Shown here: in pieces, positions 27,264 to 37,225 of the stretch
Layout: each line of letters starts with the position of its first letter
Position numbering within the stretch: the first letter of the stretch is position 1
Source of the DNA: Ktedonobacter sp. SOSP1-85
GTDB taxonomy: Bacteria > Chloroflexota > Ktedonobacteria > Ktedonobacterales > Ktedonobacteraceae
Assembly (NCBI RefSeq): GCF_016587415.1
Contig: NZ_BNJI01000003.1
Span: 930,001 to 994,000 of the forward strand
Reading direction: 5' to 3'
Length of the DNA: 64,000 nt
Position numbers and translations under genes: made by a program
Notes under the pieces: generated by a model
The model's input: only the letters and a program-made list of their open reading frames with translations
Databases searched by the model: none
Told to the model about the DNA's origin: nothing

Positions 27264-28659
27264 ATGCCGCAAGCCACCAACTATGATGCGATTGTGATCG
27301 GGACCAGCCAGGGCGGCAGATTCCTACCTATCGCTTTGGCGAAGGCAGGCCGAAAAGTGGCGCTAATCGAGCGTGACCACATTGGCGGTGTCTGTGTCAA
27401 TATGGGCTGTACCCCCACCAAAACGATGGTCGCCAGCGCACGCCTCGCCTACCTGGCGAGGCGTGGCGCTGACTACGGCATACACATTGGCCCCATTTCG
27501 GTCGATCTGCAGGCCGTACGCACACGCAAACAAGGGATCGTCGAAGGCGCACGCCTCGGCTACAAAAGCCGTCTTACTGCAGCGCAAGAGCTGGATCTGC
27601 TCAGGGGCGAAGCTCATTTTCTCGACCCAAAAACGCTTGAGGTCTCTCTCAAGGGTGGCGAGACGCGGGAGATCACCGCGCCACTGATTGTTATCGATAC
27701 CGGCGACCGGCCTGAACAACTAGAAATCAAAGGCATCGAGAGCGTACCCGTGCTCAATTCAACCACGCTCATGGAGCTAGACACGCTCCCCGAACACCTG
27801 CTCATCATCGGTGGCGGCTACATTGGGCTGGAGTTCGGACAGATGTTTCGTCGCTTTGGCAGCCAGGTCACGATCATTCAGCGCGGTCCACGCTTACTTT
27901 AGGAGCGAGGATGAAGACGTGAGTGACGAAATAACAAAGATTTTGCGCGAGGAAGGGATCACGGTCCTGACCGGAACCACGCCCCAACAGGCGGAGCCAC
28001 TCAGCGGAGGACGTATTCAATTGACCGTGCGCACGCCTCAGGGAGAACAGCAGCTCATCGGCTCACATCTACTGGCAGCAGCTGGCCGCGTCCCTAACAC
28101 TGAAGATCTCACCCCCGAAGCTGCTGGCATCCAACTAAACAAGGAGGGGTATATCCAGGTCAATGAGCAATTGGAGACGAGCGTTCCTGGCATTTACGCG
28201 ATGGGCGATGTGAAAGGTGGGCCAGCTTTTACTCACATCTCTTACGATGACTTCCGCATTTTGCGCACCAATCTATTGGAGCATGGCAACGCCAGCACTC
28301 GGGATCGCCTTGTTCCCTATACCATATTCATCGACCCCCAGCTTGGACGCGTTGGCTTGAGTGAAAACGAGGCCAGGAAACAGGGGCGTAACATCCGTGT
28401 GGCGAAATTGCCCATGAATGCTGTACCCCGTGCCCTGGAAACAGGCGAGACAAGCGGTTTTATGAAGGCTATCGTCGATGCCGAGACCCAGCAAATTCTG
28501 GGCTGCGCCATCCTGAGCATAGAAGGGGGCGAGATAATGACGATCATCCAGGTGGCAATGATGGGGAAGTTGCCCTACACAGCCTTAAAAGAAGGCACAT
28601 TCACCCATCCACTCCTGGCTGAAGGGCTCAATGCGCTGTTTATGACGCTTGATTCTTAG
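27264..28659 (+). pseudogene. Mercuric reductase-like FAD-dependent disulfide oxidoreductase, one frameshift
   Basis: Two frames join into about 464 residues. ATG 27264 has AAGGAG upstream. The first frame has the FAD-binding start YDAIVIGTSQGG, the redox disulfide HIGGVCVNMGCTPTKT and the NAD(P) motif LLIIGGGYIGLEFGQMF. The second has LLAAAGRVPNTEDL, the FAD motif GIYAMGDVKGGPAFTHISYD and the dimerisation domain (LGRVGLSENEARKQGR). The break is one extra T near 27897-27900; removing it gives RLLRSEDEDVSDE. No vicinal C-terminal cysteines, so true mercuric reductase activity is unlikely; this is the common MerA-like group. Confidence 0.82.
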
Positions 28660-28902
28660 GATAGCTCTCATTCATCGCCAATTTGTTTGGACTGGCTGCT
28701 GGAGGCTCCACGTTCATCGTCTCCCTTCATGAATCTTTGCAACACAGCCGGAAACCAGGCTATGCGGAAGATTGATGACGTCATGCTGTCTGAGCAACAA
28801 CGGGGGTGGGTTCATCCTATCCGGCGTATGCCGATCAGCCTGGACATCGGTGTATGATAAATTCGAGAGGAACAACATGAGAAAGAGATCAGGAGTAAGA
28901 AA

Positions 28903-29515
28903 ATGAGCGAAGGTTTCGTCTCGCGGGGATTCCGAGGTCGCCGAAAGCCTGGCGATGAGAGTGGGCGAATCCCACCAGGACAATATCTGGAGCGTGGCTT
29001 TCCCGTCCTTTCGGCGGGACCGACACCACACACGCCTCTCGCAACCTGGGATTTCTCCCTGCTTGGGGAGGTCGATCAACCAAAACGGCGGACCTGGGAT
29101 GCATTTCGCGCCCTGCCACATGAGATGGTGACCAAAGACATCCACTGCGTGACCAAGTGGTCGAAACTGGATACACACTGGGAAGGCGTCTCCGTCGATA
29201 CACTGCTCGAGCAGGTTGAGTACGATGCTAACTACGTGATCGCCTTTAGCGATGGCGGCTATACTACCAACCTTCCACTGGAAGACGTATTGGATTGGGA
29301 AGGCGTGGGTGGTGTATGCATATGATGGGCAGCCACTCACCCCCGAACACGGTGGGCCGGCACGCCTGCTGGTTCCCCACCTCTACTTCTGGAAGAGCGC
29401 CAAGTGGGTCCGAGGTCTGCGATTGGTCGATCGGGATGAACCGGGCTTCTGGGAATCGCTTGGCTACCATAATCACGGTGATCCATGGAAAGAAGAACGA
29501 TACCGGGGCGACTAA
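28903..29515 (+). pseudogene. Sulfite oxidase-like molybdopterin oxidoreductase, one frameshift
   Basis: About 203 residues after joining two frames; ATG 28903 follows ATCAGGAGTAAGAAA. The molybdenum-ligating Cys82 is in KDIHCVTKWSKLDTHWEGVS, and ATWDFSLLGEVDQPKR and ANYVIAFSDGGYTTNLPLED fit the YuiH/YedY-like fold. The second frame gives AWVVYAYDGQPLTPEHGGP, LYFWKSAKWVRGL and EPGFWESLGYHNHGDPW. The break is one extra base near 29295. There is no Tat signal, so it acts in the cytoplasm. The next gene, an FAD reductase, overlaps its 3' end by 31 bases, which suggests an electron-transfer pair. Confidence 0.82.
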
Positions 29516-30243
29516 GCTGGCAGCTTGGCGAGGTGGTTGCGACGCAGGAAGAAACAGCGCGGGCAAAGAGCATCACGCTTGCCGTCCCCCACTGGAACGG
29601 GCATCGACCGGGACAGCATGTGGATGTACGACTCACGGCTGAAGACGGCTACCGGGCAGAGCGCAGCTATTCGATCGCGTCTGCTCCTCAGCAGGAACAA
29701 CGTGTGACGCTCACCGTCGAACGGTTCGATGAAGGGGAAGTGTCGCCCTACCTCACGGGTGAACTCCGTGTCGGTGACCAACTGGAACTGCGCGGTCCAA
29801 TTGGGGGATACTTCGTCTGGGAGGCGCAGATGGGTGGTCCTCTCTTGCTAGTAGCTGGAGGATCGGGTATCGTGCCGTTGATGGCAATGATTCGCTATCA
29901 TGCCGCCGTGGGGAGTACGATTCCGATCCGTTTGCTGTATTCGTCACGATCGTACACGGAGGTGATCTACCGTGAAGAACTCGCTCGCCTGGTCAAGAGC
30001 AACACGAAGATTGAAGTGGCGCAAACGCTGACCCGCGTGCAACCGCCTGGATGGACAGGGTATCATCGTCGGATCGATACCGAGATGCTGCGTGAGGTGG
30101 CATGGCTGGTTGATCAACGGGCATTGATGTTCATCTGTGGCCCAACTCCATTCGTCGAAACAGCCGCAACGAGTCTCGTCACATTGGGATACGAACCTGG
30201 ACGAATCAAAACCGAACGATTCGGACCCACAGGAGAAATATGA
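29485..30243 (+). CDS. FAD-binding ferredoxin-NADP reductase-type oxidoreductase
   Basis: 252 residues from ATG 29485. The FAD domain has HRPGQHVDVRLTAEDG and RSYSIASAP; the NAD(P) domain has LLLVAGGSGIVPLMAMIR and the C-terminal CGPTPFVETAA. There is no 2Fe-2S domain, so it probably passes electrons directly to the overlapping molybdopterin protein upstream. It overlaps the next gene (DUF6510) by four bases. The three genes form one operon. Confidence 0.9.
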   Translation: MERRTIPGRLSWQLGEVVATQEETARAKSITLAVPHWNGHRPGQHVDVRLTAEDGYRAERSYSIASAPQQEQRVTLTVERFDEGEVSPYLTGELRVGDQLELRGPIGGYFVWEAQMGGPLLLVAGGSGIVPLMAMIRYHAAVGSTIPIRLLYSSRSYTEVIYREELARLVKSNTKIEVAQTLTRVQPPGWTGYHRRIDTEMLREVAWLVDQRALMFICGPTPFVETAATSLVTLGYEPGRIKTERFGPTGEI

Positions 30244-30506
30244 TGGAGAACAAGCTTGATGGCAACGCTGCCGGGGGCATTCTGCAAGAGATCTTCCCTT
30301 TTGAAATGACGCAGGTTCAGGCAACCTGTACAGGTTGCGGTACAACCGGTGCCATCGGTGCACTGGCTGTCTACATGCATGGGATGGGGACGGTCATTCG
30401 CTGCCCCTCCTGCGATACCGTGCTCATCCGCGTTGCGCAGAGAAGGGGACAATACTGGCTGGATATGCAGGGCGTGCGCGTTCTTCAGATCAGTACTGAG
30501 GCCTAG
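30240..30506 (+). CDS. DUF6510 family zinc-ribbon protein
   Basis: 88 residues; ATG 30240 overlaps the previous stop, with ACAGGAGAAAT upstream. Two Cys pairs, CTGCG and CPSCD, about 30 residues apart suggest a zinc ribbon, with the ordered strands AIGALAVYMHGMGTVI and RRGQYWLDMQGVRVLQI. The family is usually found behind molybdopterin oxidoreductase and FAD reductase genes, as here. Role unknown; it could be an assembly or electron-transfer helper. Confidence 0.75.
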   Translation: MMENKLDGNAAGGILQEIFPFEMTQVQATCTGCGTTGAIGALAVYMHGMGTVIRCPSCDTVLIRVAQRRGQYWLDMQGVRVLQISTEA

Positions 30507-30515
30507 TCCATCTTC

Positions 30516-30555
30516 CCGCGTACGCCAGTAGCAGACCCGCTACTGGCGTACGCGG
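30516..30555. terminator. Inverted repeat between convergent genes
   Basis: Arms CCGCGTACGCCAGTAGC (30516-30532) and complement (30539-30555), loop AGACCC. It lies between the DUF6510 stop at 30506 and the permease stop at 30569, consistent with a bidirectional terminator. The same hairpin is duplicated at 18855-18904. Confidence 0.8.
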
Positions 30556-30568
30556 CTACTGGATGTGG

Positions 30569-32083
30569 CTACTCTGCTGAACTGGTGACTTCGGCGATAA
30601 TTTCCTGGTCATCGGCCTGCTGGCGCCCAGCGGTGAACTGGCCTACGAAGTAGAGCAACACACCCACGATCAGGGAGAGCAAGCCAATGCCTCCAATCCA
30701 GAGCACCCACTGCGCGCTGGTAACCAGTGATGTCCAGGGGCCTGTGAATGTGACATACACGCCCACGGCACTGGCAATCAGGCCAAAGACGGCGCACAAG
30801 TAGAAGACCCAGGTGGGAGCCAGCTTTACCCGTGTGAAGGCATCCTGGTATTTGTAGCGAATCACAATCACATCCACAAACAGAATGACCATCGAGACAC
30901 ACCAGATAACGGTTACTGCCGCTTGCAGAATGTCATAGATGATGGTTGAAAGGTCGGCGGGCTTGAGGCCAGCATTTAAGGCATATGGAGCCAGAATAAA
31001 GGCGATGACCGTAAAGACGGCGGCGATAATAGTCTGCACCAGCACAGCCATCCAGGGAACCTTGTTGGCATTGACCTTGCTGATGATAGCTGGCATACGA
31101 CGATCCAGGCCCGAGACAAAGAGCAGGCGCCCGAATGAGTAGTTGTAGACAGTTGTGTTAAAGAGGAAGAAGCCGATAAAGATGATATTGACCAGCAGAC
31201 CCAGCACACTACCCGCGCCACCAAAGCCGGAGGTCACCGCCTGGGCAATGGCTGAAGGGCTCCCCTGTGCGCTTACCGGGGTCACCGCCTGCATCACACC
31301 AAAGGTCGTTAGTAGATAGCCTGCCATGACGACCGCCGAACCCCAGAGGAGATACCGGGTAATCGAGCGCGTATTGGTGATCTCGACTCCCATATTGAGC
31401 GGAACCTCAATACCCAGTAGAGCCAGAATAACCGTGCCATAGAAAGTATAGGTCGCGGGAACAGGCAACCAGTTATGCGCTGCATAGTCAACATGGGCGG
31501 AATGGCCACCAAAGAGGGCCAGCAAGCCAGCCAGTCCCACAAGCAGGATCGCGCCGCCATAGGCCACAAAGATCACATTGACCAGATTCTGTGTCACCCG
31601 GAAGCGCAGAACAGAGAGCACAAGTGAAAAGGCGAGCACAGCCAGGATGACGACCCCTTGCTGCCAGGGCTCAGTCAGCCAGGAGGTGTTGATCTGCTGC
31701 AAGAGCGAGACCACTGTATCACTGGTGGCGATCATTACCAGAATACCTGGCCACCAGGCACAGAAGCCCGCGAAGAAACCCATAAAAGAGCCAAACGCCT
31801 TGTGCGTCCAGACATAGATCGAGCCTTCGCCCGGAAACATCAAGCCCAACTGACCTGTGACTACCGCCCCTGGAATAAGAAAAGTTATAAAGCCCAGAAT
31901 CCAGTACACATACGCGGAGGGTCCCGCGCCGCCTGCGACTACCGCGCCGTTGCTGGCAAAAAGCACAATCGCTACAAAAATTGCCACCATGTCAAATGAA
32001 TTGAGCACACGCGGTAAAATTCCCCCGGCAATACGCTCCGAGCGGAGCTGATTGCCTTCATTTCCCATTGCAGATGTCGCCAT
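30569..32083 (-). CDS. APC superfamily amino acid permease
   Basis: 504 residues with about 12 hydrophobic segments. The N-terminal helix pair (FDMVAIFVAIVLFASNGAVV) and the conserved segment LIPGAVVTGQLGLMFPGEGS with IYVWTHKAFG are typical of amino acid/polyamine/organocation transporters. The C-terminal tail is polar (QEIIAEVTSSAE). It imports amino acids or amines by proton coupling or exchange; the substrate is not predictable. A deleted copy of its 3' end lies at 18903-19110. Confidence 0.9.
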   Translation of the reverse strand: MATSAMGNEGNQLRSERIAGGILPRVLNSFDMVAIFVAIVLFASNGAVVAGGAGPSAYVYWILGFITFLIPGAVVTGQLGLMFPGEGSIYVWTHKAFGSFMGFFAGFCAWWPGILVMIATSDTVVSLLQQINTSWLTEPWQQGVVILAVLAFSLVLSVLRFRVTQNLVNVIFVAYGGAILLVGLAGLLALFGGHSAHVDYAAHNWLPVPATYTFYGTVILALLGIEVPLNMGVEITNTRSITRYLLWGSAVVMAGYLLTTFGVMQAVTPVSAQGSPSAIAQAVTSGFGGAGSVLGLLVNIIFIGFFLFNTTVYNYSFGRLLFVSGLDRRMPAIISKVNANKVPWMAVLVQTIIAAVFTVIAFILAPYALNAGLKPADLSTIIYDILQAAVTVIWCVSMVILFVDVIVIRYKYQDAFTRVKLAPTWVFYLCAVFGLIASAVGVYVTFTGPWTSLVTSAQWVLWIGGIGLLSLIVGVLLYFVGQFTAGRQQADDQEIIAEVTSSAE

Positions 32084-32627
32084 AGCAAGTTTCCCTACCT
32101 TTCGCGAAATAATGATATGCGGCTCATCCTTAAAGCCATCATTTACAGCAAACTCGTTGGGAATCGAAGTGCGCGAAGAGGATCCTTTTTAATTGAAGCA
32201 CATCTATTTTGATGCTCTTATTATAGCATAGAGGCCGCTTTGATTAGTTAAAATAGTCCCGAGATCTTTGCACATTCTCACTTTCATTTGCCGCATATCA
32301 CCCACATAGACTAAACCATTAGCCTGGTCTCCCTAGCCCATTTATGTAAGCAATTAGCAGATAGATGAGTGTGTATGTTAACCTATGCAGGATACATAGC
32401 AAATGCAAACAGCGAAGGTGAATTTTCCGGCAATCTTATCGTTGCCGATGTTTTTTGCATAAAGGAGCCAAAAAACAGAGAGGTCAGTCGCAAAGTACGC
32501 ATGTGAAGAGGAAAAAGTGACTCTTGTCACTGAGTACCTATTTTCTAACCTTGAATCAGCCAAACTCTTTCATATGCGTAATAAAGGAGCAACCTGCTGC
32601 TGACCATGAAAACGTATAAGGAGGCAT
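32084..32627. other. Intergenic region between divergent permease and PBP genes
   Basis: About 540 AT-richer bases that must contain the promoters of both divergent genes. No small gene or strong hairpin recognised. A TAAGGAGG ribosome site precedes the PBP start. Confidence 0.5.
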
Positions 32628-35600
32628 ATGAGTAATAACTGGAATCAGCCAGGCGCGCCAGCGAACACAACGCAGAACGGCAAACCGGCAAAAAAAACGG
32701 GAGGATTACTCAGCAACTATCAGCAAAAAAATGTCGAGCAGCAACCACCTGCTTCACGCCCATTTTCACAACGGTCTGCCGGCCCTGGTCAACCTCCACA
32801 GTTTCCGCCTGCAGGCAGTCCGCGTCGGCCTGTTTCTTCGCAATTTCCGCCTTCCCAACCCCAACAGTTCCAGCCACAGATACCACCACAACCACAGAGG
32901 CCCCAGCAGTTCTCTCCACAATCTGCACGGCCTCCCATGAAGCCTTTATCCCCTCAACAACAGGGCTGGATGCCAAATGCGATGCAAGTTATGCGCCAGG
33001 TTTCTGGGAAGATGGCCGCTTTGGGGCGCAGTAATTATACACAGGCTACGCAGACTGCGCCGCCACCTATGGGAAACTATCAGGGGTCATATCCTCAAGG
33101 CGACAATCCTCTCGCTCAGCAACCGACTATGGAGCAGGCTACTCCCTGGAAGCGCGCTTTGAACTCACCCTTTATCGCACCTTTGACAACTAGCAGGCGC
33201 CGTGGGCGTGGACGTCCACAATCGCGCTTTCGCAGGATCTTCAATCGCGTAGCTCTGGCGGTATTGATAGTAGGCTTTATCGCCTCATCTATCACGGGCT
33301 TCTTCGCGGTGAGCTATTATCAGCAGCAAGCAGGCAAGGTCGCCAGCATTGCGAATAAGACGAGCGCACAAACAACGCGCATCTATGACCGCAACACGAC
33401 ATTGATTGCTGAGCGCTACAATCAGGATGAGGGAAGTTCTGGCCGCTCGACGCCCGTCTCTTTTAAAGATATTCCCCAGGTCTTGCAGGACGCCCAGGTT
33501 TCCGCCGAGGATCGCACCTTCTGGAGCAATGCGGGTATCGATCCACAGGGTATTCTGCGTGCCGCCACCTCCGGTAATGGCGGTGGTAGTACCATTACGC
33601 AGCAGGTCATTAAAAACCTGTCGAAGCAGAGTCAGAGTACCTACACGCGCAAACTCGTCGAGGCTACCCTGGCTCTGGGTATGACGCAACAGTACCCCAA
33701 ATGGAAGATTTTGGAGATCTACTTTAATAGTGTCCCTTACGGAATACAGGATCTCGGCGTAGAGGCGGCGGTTCGCGATTTATTTGGCTTGCAGCCCGAT
33801 TGCGATAAAAACTTTAACTGTAAGCCCGGCATTACGAAGCTGGCTCTTGATCCCAAGACTGGCAAGCCCAATCCGATTGTGGAATTGGCTCGTGCGTCGT
33901 TGTTGGCTGGAATTCCTAATAACCCCACCATTTTTGACCCATCAATCAGCGAGACCACACGCCAGAACGCGCTCGGACGCCAGGACTATGTCCTGCAAAA
34001 GATGAAGTCAGACGGCAAGCGCATCGATGGCAAACCCATTGACGACGAGATGATCCAGCAGGCCGAGAAATTAACTGCTACCTGGAAATTCGCTCCATAT
34101 AGCGCGATTAAAAAGGCTCCTCACTTCACCGATTGGGTCACACTTCAGATGGTGCATATACTCGGCAATGGTGACGATCAAATGGGGCTCCAGGCCTTCC
34201 TCTCGGGCGGCTTCAACATTCGCACCACCCTGGATATGAATATTCAGCAGTATGTTCAGGATGCCTCGAAATACTTTATTACGCAGCCTACCTATCAGAA
34301 GTTCGGCAGCTATGCTGGAACAACGGCTGTACTCAATCGAGACCTGCAAGTGAATGATGCCGCAGTCGTAGTCATGAACTCCAAGACAGGCGAGGTCCTG
34401 GGGATGAGTGGTAGTGTTGACTATTACAAGGACCCAAAGAACAAGCGTGTGGCTGGTAGCGTCAATGTTACCACGCGTGGTCGTGGTCCTGGCTCGACCT
34501 TTAAACCAATCGTCTATGCCACGGCCTTCCAGATGGGGTGGAATCCAGGGATTGTTCTACCTGACATTCGTACTTACTTTCCAAATGGCGCTGCTGCAGG
34601 CGCCCTGGATCAAGAAAACCTGGAATTCCCATATTCGCCCAATGACTACGGTGGGAAGCCGAATGGGGTATCCGGGCCACGCTCAACTATTCGGGCGGCG
34701 CTGGCGAACTCATACAACATTCCTGCGGTAAAGGCGATGACCTTTGCTGGCACCGATAATGTCTTTAATAACGCGCGCCTGATGGGAATCACCAGCCTTG
34801 ATCAAGCTATGCGGAAGAAAAACTGCACGGATGCCATGAATTGTTTTCACCTGACGCCGGTCCTGGGTACGGTGGATGTCTCGCCCCTGGAGATGACCAG
34901 CGCCTACCAGACCTTCGCCAATGATGGTGTGCATGCGCCATACCAGAATATTCTTGATGTCTGGGATAACTATGGCAACCATCTCTTCCAGTATGATCCA
35001 TCGAAGGGCAAAGGCACGCGTGTCTTTTCCAGCCAGGTCAACTACCTCCTCACGTCAGTCCTGAGCGATGAGCCATCACGCCAGCCAGAGTTTCCTGGCG
35101 ACCATGATCTCTCGTTCTATGACTGGGATCCAAGCTGCCAGGCATCTCTCAAGACATACATTAGCTGTGATACCTACCAGGTAGGCGCCAAAACTGGTAC
35201 CACCGATTCCTTCAAGGATAACTGGACGATTGGTTATACCCCTAGAGCCACGGTTGGGGTCTGGGCAGGGAATGCCGATGGTCATGACATGGCAAATGGA
35301 GTGGTTGGTATTACCGGGGCGGCTCCCATCTGGCATGCTGTGATGGAGTTTGTCTCCGGGCGTCCCTGTGCCGACATTAACGACGCGATGAATGTACATA
35401 TTGCCTGCCACACTTCTCGCCTCAATCCGGCAACGGATGGCATGACCGGCCCGACCACATTCTCCAAGCCCGGTGGCGTGACCTATACCTGCAACCTTTC
35501 CGCACAGGATGGCCTGGCTGGTACGGGTATCTGTGACTGGGTTATCAATGGTCAGGCCCCAACACTGCGCGGGCGAGACATTATCCCTACTGCGCCCACC

Positions 35601-35765
35601 AACACGAATGGCAATGGTGGAAACAAACCGGGTGGCGGTAATAACACCCCGACCCCAACGCCAACCCCGGCACTAACGCCGACGGTCACATCAACGCCGA
35701 AACCGCAGAAGACACCTTCGCCTTTCCCGACTTTGGTGCCTCCGTTCCCTACTCCGACTCCGTAG
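32628..35765 (+). CDS. Class A penicillin-binding protein (transglycosylase/transpeptidase)
   Basis: 1045 residues, ATG 32628 after TAAGGAGGCAT. A Pro/Gln-rich cytoplasmic N-terminus (1-190) precedes one membrane helix (VALAVLIVGFIASSITGFFA, about 208-228). The GT51 domain shows AEDRTFWSNAGIDPQGILRA and GGGSTITQQVIKNL, with the catalytic Glu in AEDR. The transpeptidase has the serine motif GSTFKP, SYN in LANSYNIPAVK and KTGTTDSFKDNW. The tail is low-complexity TPTPTP. It polymerises and cross-links peptidoglycan outside the membrane. Length exceeds typical PBP1A (about 850) because of the two disordered ends. Confidence 0.93.
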   Translation: MSNNWNQPGAPANTTQNGKPAKKTGGLLSNYQQKNVEQQPPASRPFSQRSAGPGQPPQFPPAGSPRRPVSSQFPPSQPQQFQPQIPPQPQRPQQFSPQSARPPMKPLSPQQQGWMPNAMQVMRQVSGKMAALGRSNYTQATQTAPPPMGNYQGSYPQGDNPLAQQPTMEQATPWKRALNSPFIAPLTTSRRRGRGRPQSRFRRIFNRVALAVLIVGFIASSITGFFAVSYYQQQAGKVASIANKTSAQTTRIYDRNTTLIAERYNQDEGSSGRSTPVSFKDIPQVLQDAQVSAEDRTFWSNAGIDPQGILRAATSGNGGGSTITQQVIKNLSKQSQSTYTRKLVEATLALGMTQQYPKWKILEIYFNSVPYGIQDLGVEAAVRDLFGLQPDCDKNFNCKPGITKLALDPKTGKPNPIVELARASLLAGIPNNPTIFDPSISETTRQNALGRQDYVLQKMKSDGKRIDGKPIDDEMIQQAEKLTATWKFAPYSAIKKAPHFTDWVTLQMVHILGNGDDQMGLQAFLSGGFNIRTTLDMNIQQYVQDASKYFITQPTYQKFGSYAGTTAVLNRDLQVNDAAVVVMNSKTGEVLGMSGSVDYYKDPKNKRVAGSVNVTTRGRGPGSTFKPIVYATAFQMGWNPGIVLPDIRTYFPNGAAAGALDQENLEFPYSPNDYGGKPNGVSGPRSTIRAALANSYNIPAVKAMTFAGTDNVFNNARLMGITSLDQAMRKKNCTDAMNCFHLTPVLGTVDVSPLEMTSAYQTFANDGVHAPYQNILDVWDNYGNHLFQYDPSKGKGTRVFSSQVNYLLTSVLSDEPSRQPEFPGDHDLSFYDWDPSCQASLKTYISCDTYQVGAKTGTTDSFKDNWTIGYTPRATVGVWAGNADGHDMANGVVGITGAAPIWHAVMEFVSGRPCADINDAMNVHIACHTSRLNPATDGMTGPTTFSKPGGVTYTCNLSAQDGLAGTGICDWVINGQAPTLRGRDIIPTAPTNTNGNGGNKPGGGNNTPTPTPTPALTPTVTSTPKPQKTPSPFPTLVPPFPTPTP

Positions 35766-35791
35766 TTTTCCGGCCCGTCTTTGCGACTGTA

Positions 35792-35859
35792 AAACAATGG
35801 TGTGTGACAGATACCGGGCTGCCTGTGGGCAGCCCGGTATCTGTCACACACCATTGTTT
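35792..35859. terminator. Long inverted repeat between convergent PBP and glutamine synthetase genes
   Basis: Arms of 32 bases (AAACAATGGTGTGTGACAGA at the left edge), loop of four bases. The right arm reaches into the stop codon of the minus-strand gene. It can fold on both transcripts; bidirectional terminator. Confidence 0.8.
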
Positions 35860-37225
35860 AATATTTGTAGAAGTGTTGTGCGGTCTCTTCCTCGGGAGTC
35901 TTCTCTTTAAAGAATTCGATTTCGTTGCGTTTGACGGCGATGTAGGAGGTAGCCAGCAGCGGACCCAGGGCTTCGGTGAGTACGGTGTCGTGCTCCAATT
36001 CGTCGAGGGCCTCGCTGAGGGTGGTTGGCAGGCGCTGGATGCCCAGGCGAGCGCGCTCTTCGTCGCTATAGTTGCCAGGATCAATCTCTTGCGGCTCCCC
36101 TGGCTCGATACGCTTCTCGATACCGTCGAGGCCTGCTGCTAGCAGCGCGCCCAATGCCAGGTAGGGGTTACCGCTATGATCGGCACATTTCAGCTCGATA
36201 TTAGCAGAATTGGCTTCGCGCCCGCTGAAGAGCGAGGGGATGCGGATCGCGCCTTCGCGATTATCATAGCCATAAACACTATAGGCCGAACTCCAGTAAT
36301 GCGGCAATAGGCGCCTGTAGGAGTTGGGGCTACCACAGGTGAGCGCGACCAGGCCGCGAATATGCTTCAAGACGCCGCCCACAAAGTATTTGCCAAGCTG
36401 GCTAAAGCCACCACGCTGGCCCTCTTCAAAGAAGAGGTTTTTCCCGGCCTGCTCGCCACGCTCGGTCCCCCAGAGACTCATGTGGATATGTGCGCCGCTG
36501 CCCGCTTGATCGAGAAATGGCTTGGGGGCAAAGGTCGCGTACAGGCCATAGTCGCGCGCCACGCTCCTGACCGTCTCGCGAACCAAACAGACGTTGTCCG
36601 CGGCTCTGAGCACGTTGGCGTGCTGGATTGAGAGCTCTTGTTGCGCGGGTCCCAGTTCCGTGTGAAATAGCTCGATGGAGATTCCCTGCGCCTCTAAGGC
36701 GGCGAGAATGGCATCGATCACATGTGCCTGTTCATCGAGACCGATGCTGCTATAACAGAGGCTGCTGTCGGCAGGAAGAAACTTCCCCGTCTGCTCGTCT
36801 TTGCGTGCCAGGTAAAATTCGTGCTCAACCGCGGCCTCTGCACGCATACCATGCGCGGCCAGGCGCGCGCTTATGCGCTTCAAGAAGGTACGCGGGCAGG
36901 CTTCCCAGGGAACGCCATCCGTACCGACCATATCACACATCATGGAGGCCGCGTGTGGTGCGTAGGGTAGCGTGACAAAGGTCTCCGGATCTGGCAACAG
37001 GCGGAACTCACCAACCGGCCCCATACCCTCGACAGCCGCCAGTTGTTCTACTCCCGTAAAGGCCTGCATGGCCAGCGTCTGCCCAATGCCCTCACGCATA
37101 CGGCTCTCCAGCTTATCCACATGTGTGGCCTTGCCGCGAATAATTCCCCCATTATCGCAGTAGAGGAAACGCACCAGGCGAATTTTGTCATTCTTCGCCT
37201 TGAGTATGATTTGATGCTTATCCAT
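35858..37225 (-). CDS. Glutamine synthetase family enzyme
   Basis: 455 residues from ATG 37225 (GGGAGAGAAGCC upstream; an in-frame ATG at 37273 has no such site). Key parts of the fold: VRFLYCDNGGIIRGKATH in the N-terminal beta-grasp, EHEFYL (metal-binding Glu), SGAHIHMSLW (ammonia and glutamate site His), and catalytic-domain RIPSLFSGREANSANIELK with NPYLALGALLAAGLDGIE. It ligates ammonia or an amine to glutamate using ATP. The sequence resembles the GlnA-like/gamma-glutamyl-amine ligase group, so glutamine synthesis itself is not certain. No adenylylation Tyr signature was identified. Confidence 0.9.
   Translation of the reverse strand: MDKHQIILKAKNDKIRLVRFLYCDNGGIIRGKATHVDKLESRMREGIGQTLAMQAFTGVEQLAAVEGMGPVGEFRLLPDPETFVTLPYAPHAASMMCDMVGTDGVPWEACPRTFLKRISARLAAHGMRAEAAVEHEFYLARKDEQTGKFLPADSSLCYSSIGLDEQAHVIDAILAALEAQGISIELFHTELGPAQQELSIQHANVLRAADNVCLVRETVRSVARDYGLYATFAPKPFLDQAGSGAHIHMSLWGTERGEQAGKNLFFEEGQRGGFSQLGKYFVGGVLKHIRGLVALTCGSPNSYRRLLPHYWSSAYSVYGYDNREGAIRIPSLFSGREANSANIELKCADHSGNPYLALGALLAAGLDGIEKRIEPGEPQEIDPGNYSDEERARLGIQRLPTTLSEALDELEHDTVLTEALGPLLATSYIAVKRNEIEFFKEKTPEEETAQHFYKY

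Noticed and set aside
27264..28659. Mercury resistance operon
   Set aside because: No MerR, MerT, MerP or MerB genes are nearby and the C-terminal cysteine pair of true MerA is absent.
29264..30363. Long minus-strand open frames opposite the molybdopterin/FAD reductase genes
   Set aside because: They are antisense to recognised genes with conserved motifs and have no start signals.
32710..32976. Minus-strand valine-rich frame opposite the PBP N-terminus
   Set aside because: It is a low-complexity shadow of the Pro/Gln-rich coding sequence.
35600..35765. Possible tandem repeat or CRISPR-like array in the TPTPTP stretch
   Set aside because: The short repeats are codons of a low-complexity protein tail, in frame with the PBP gene.
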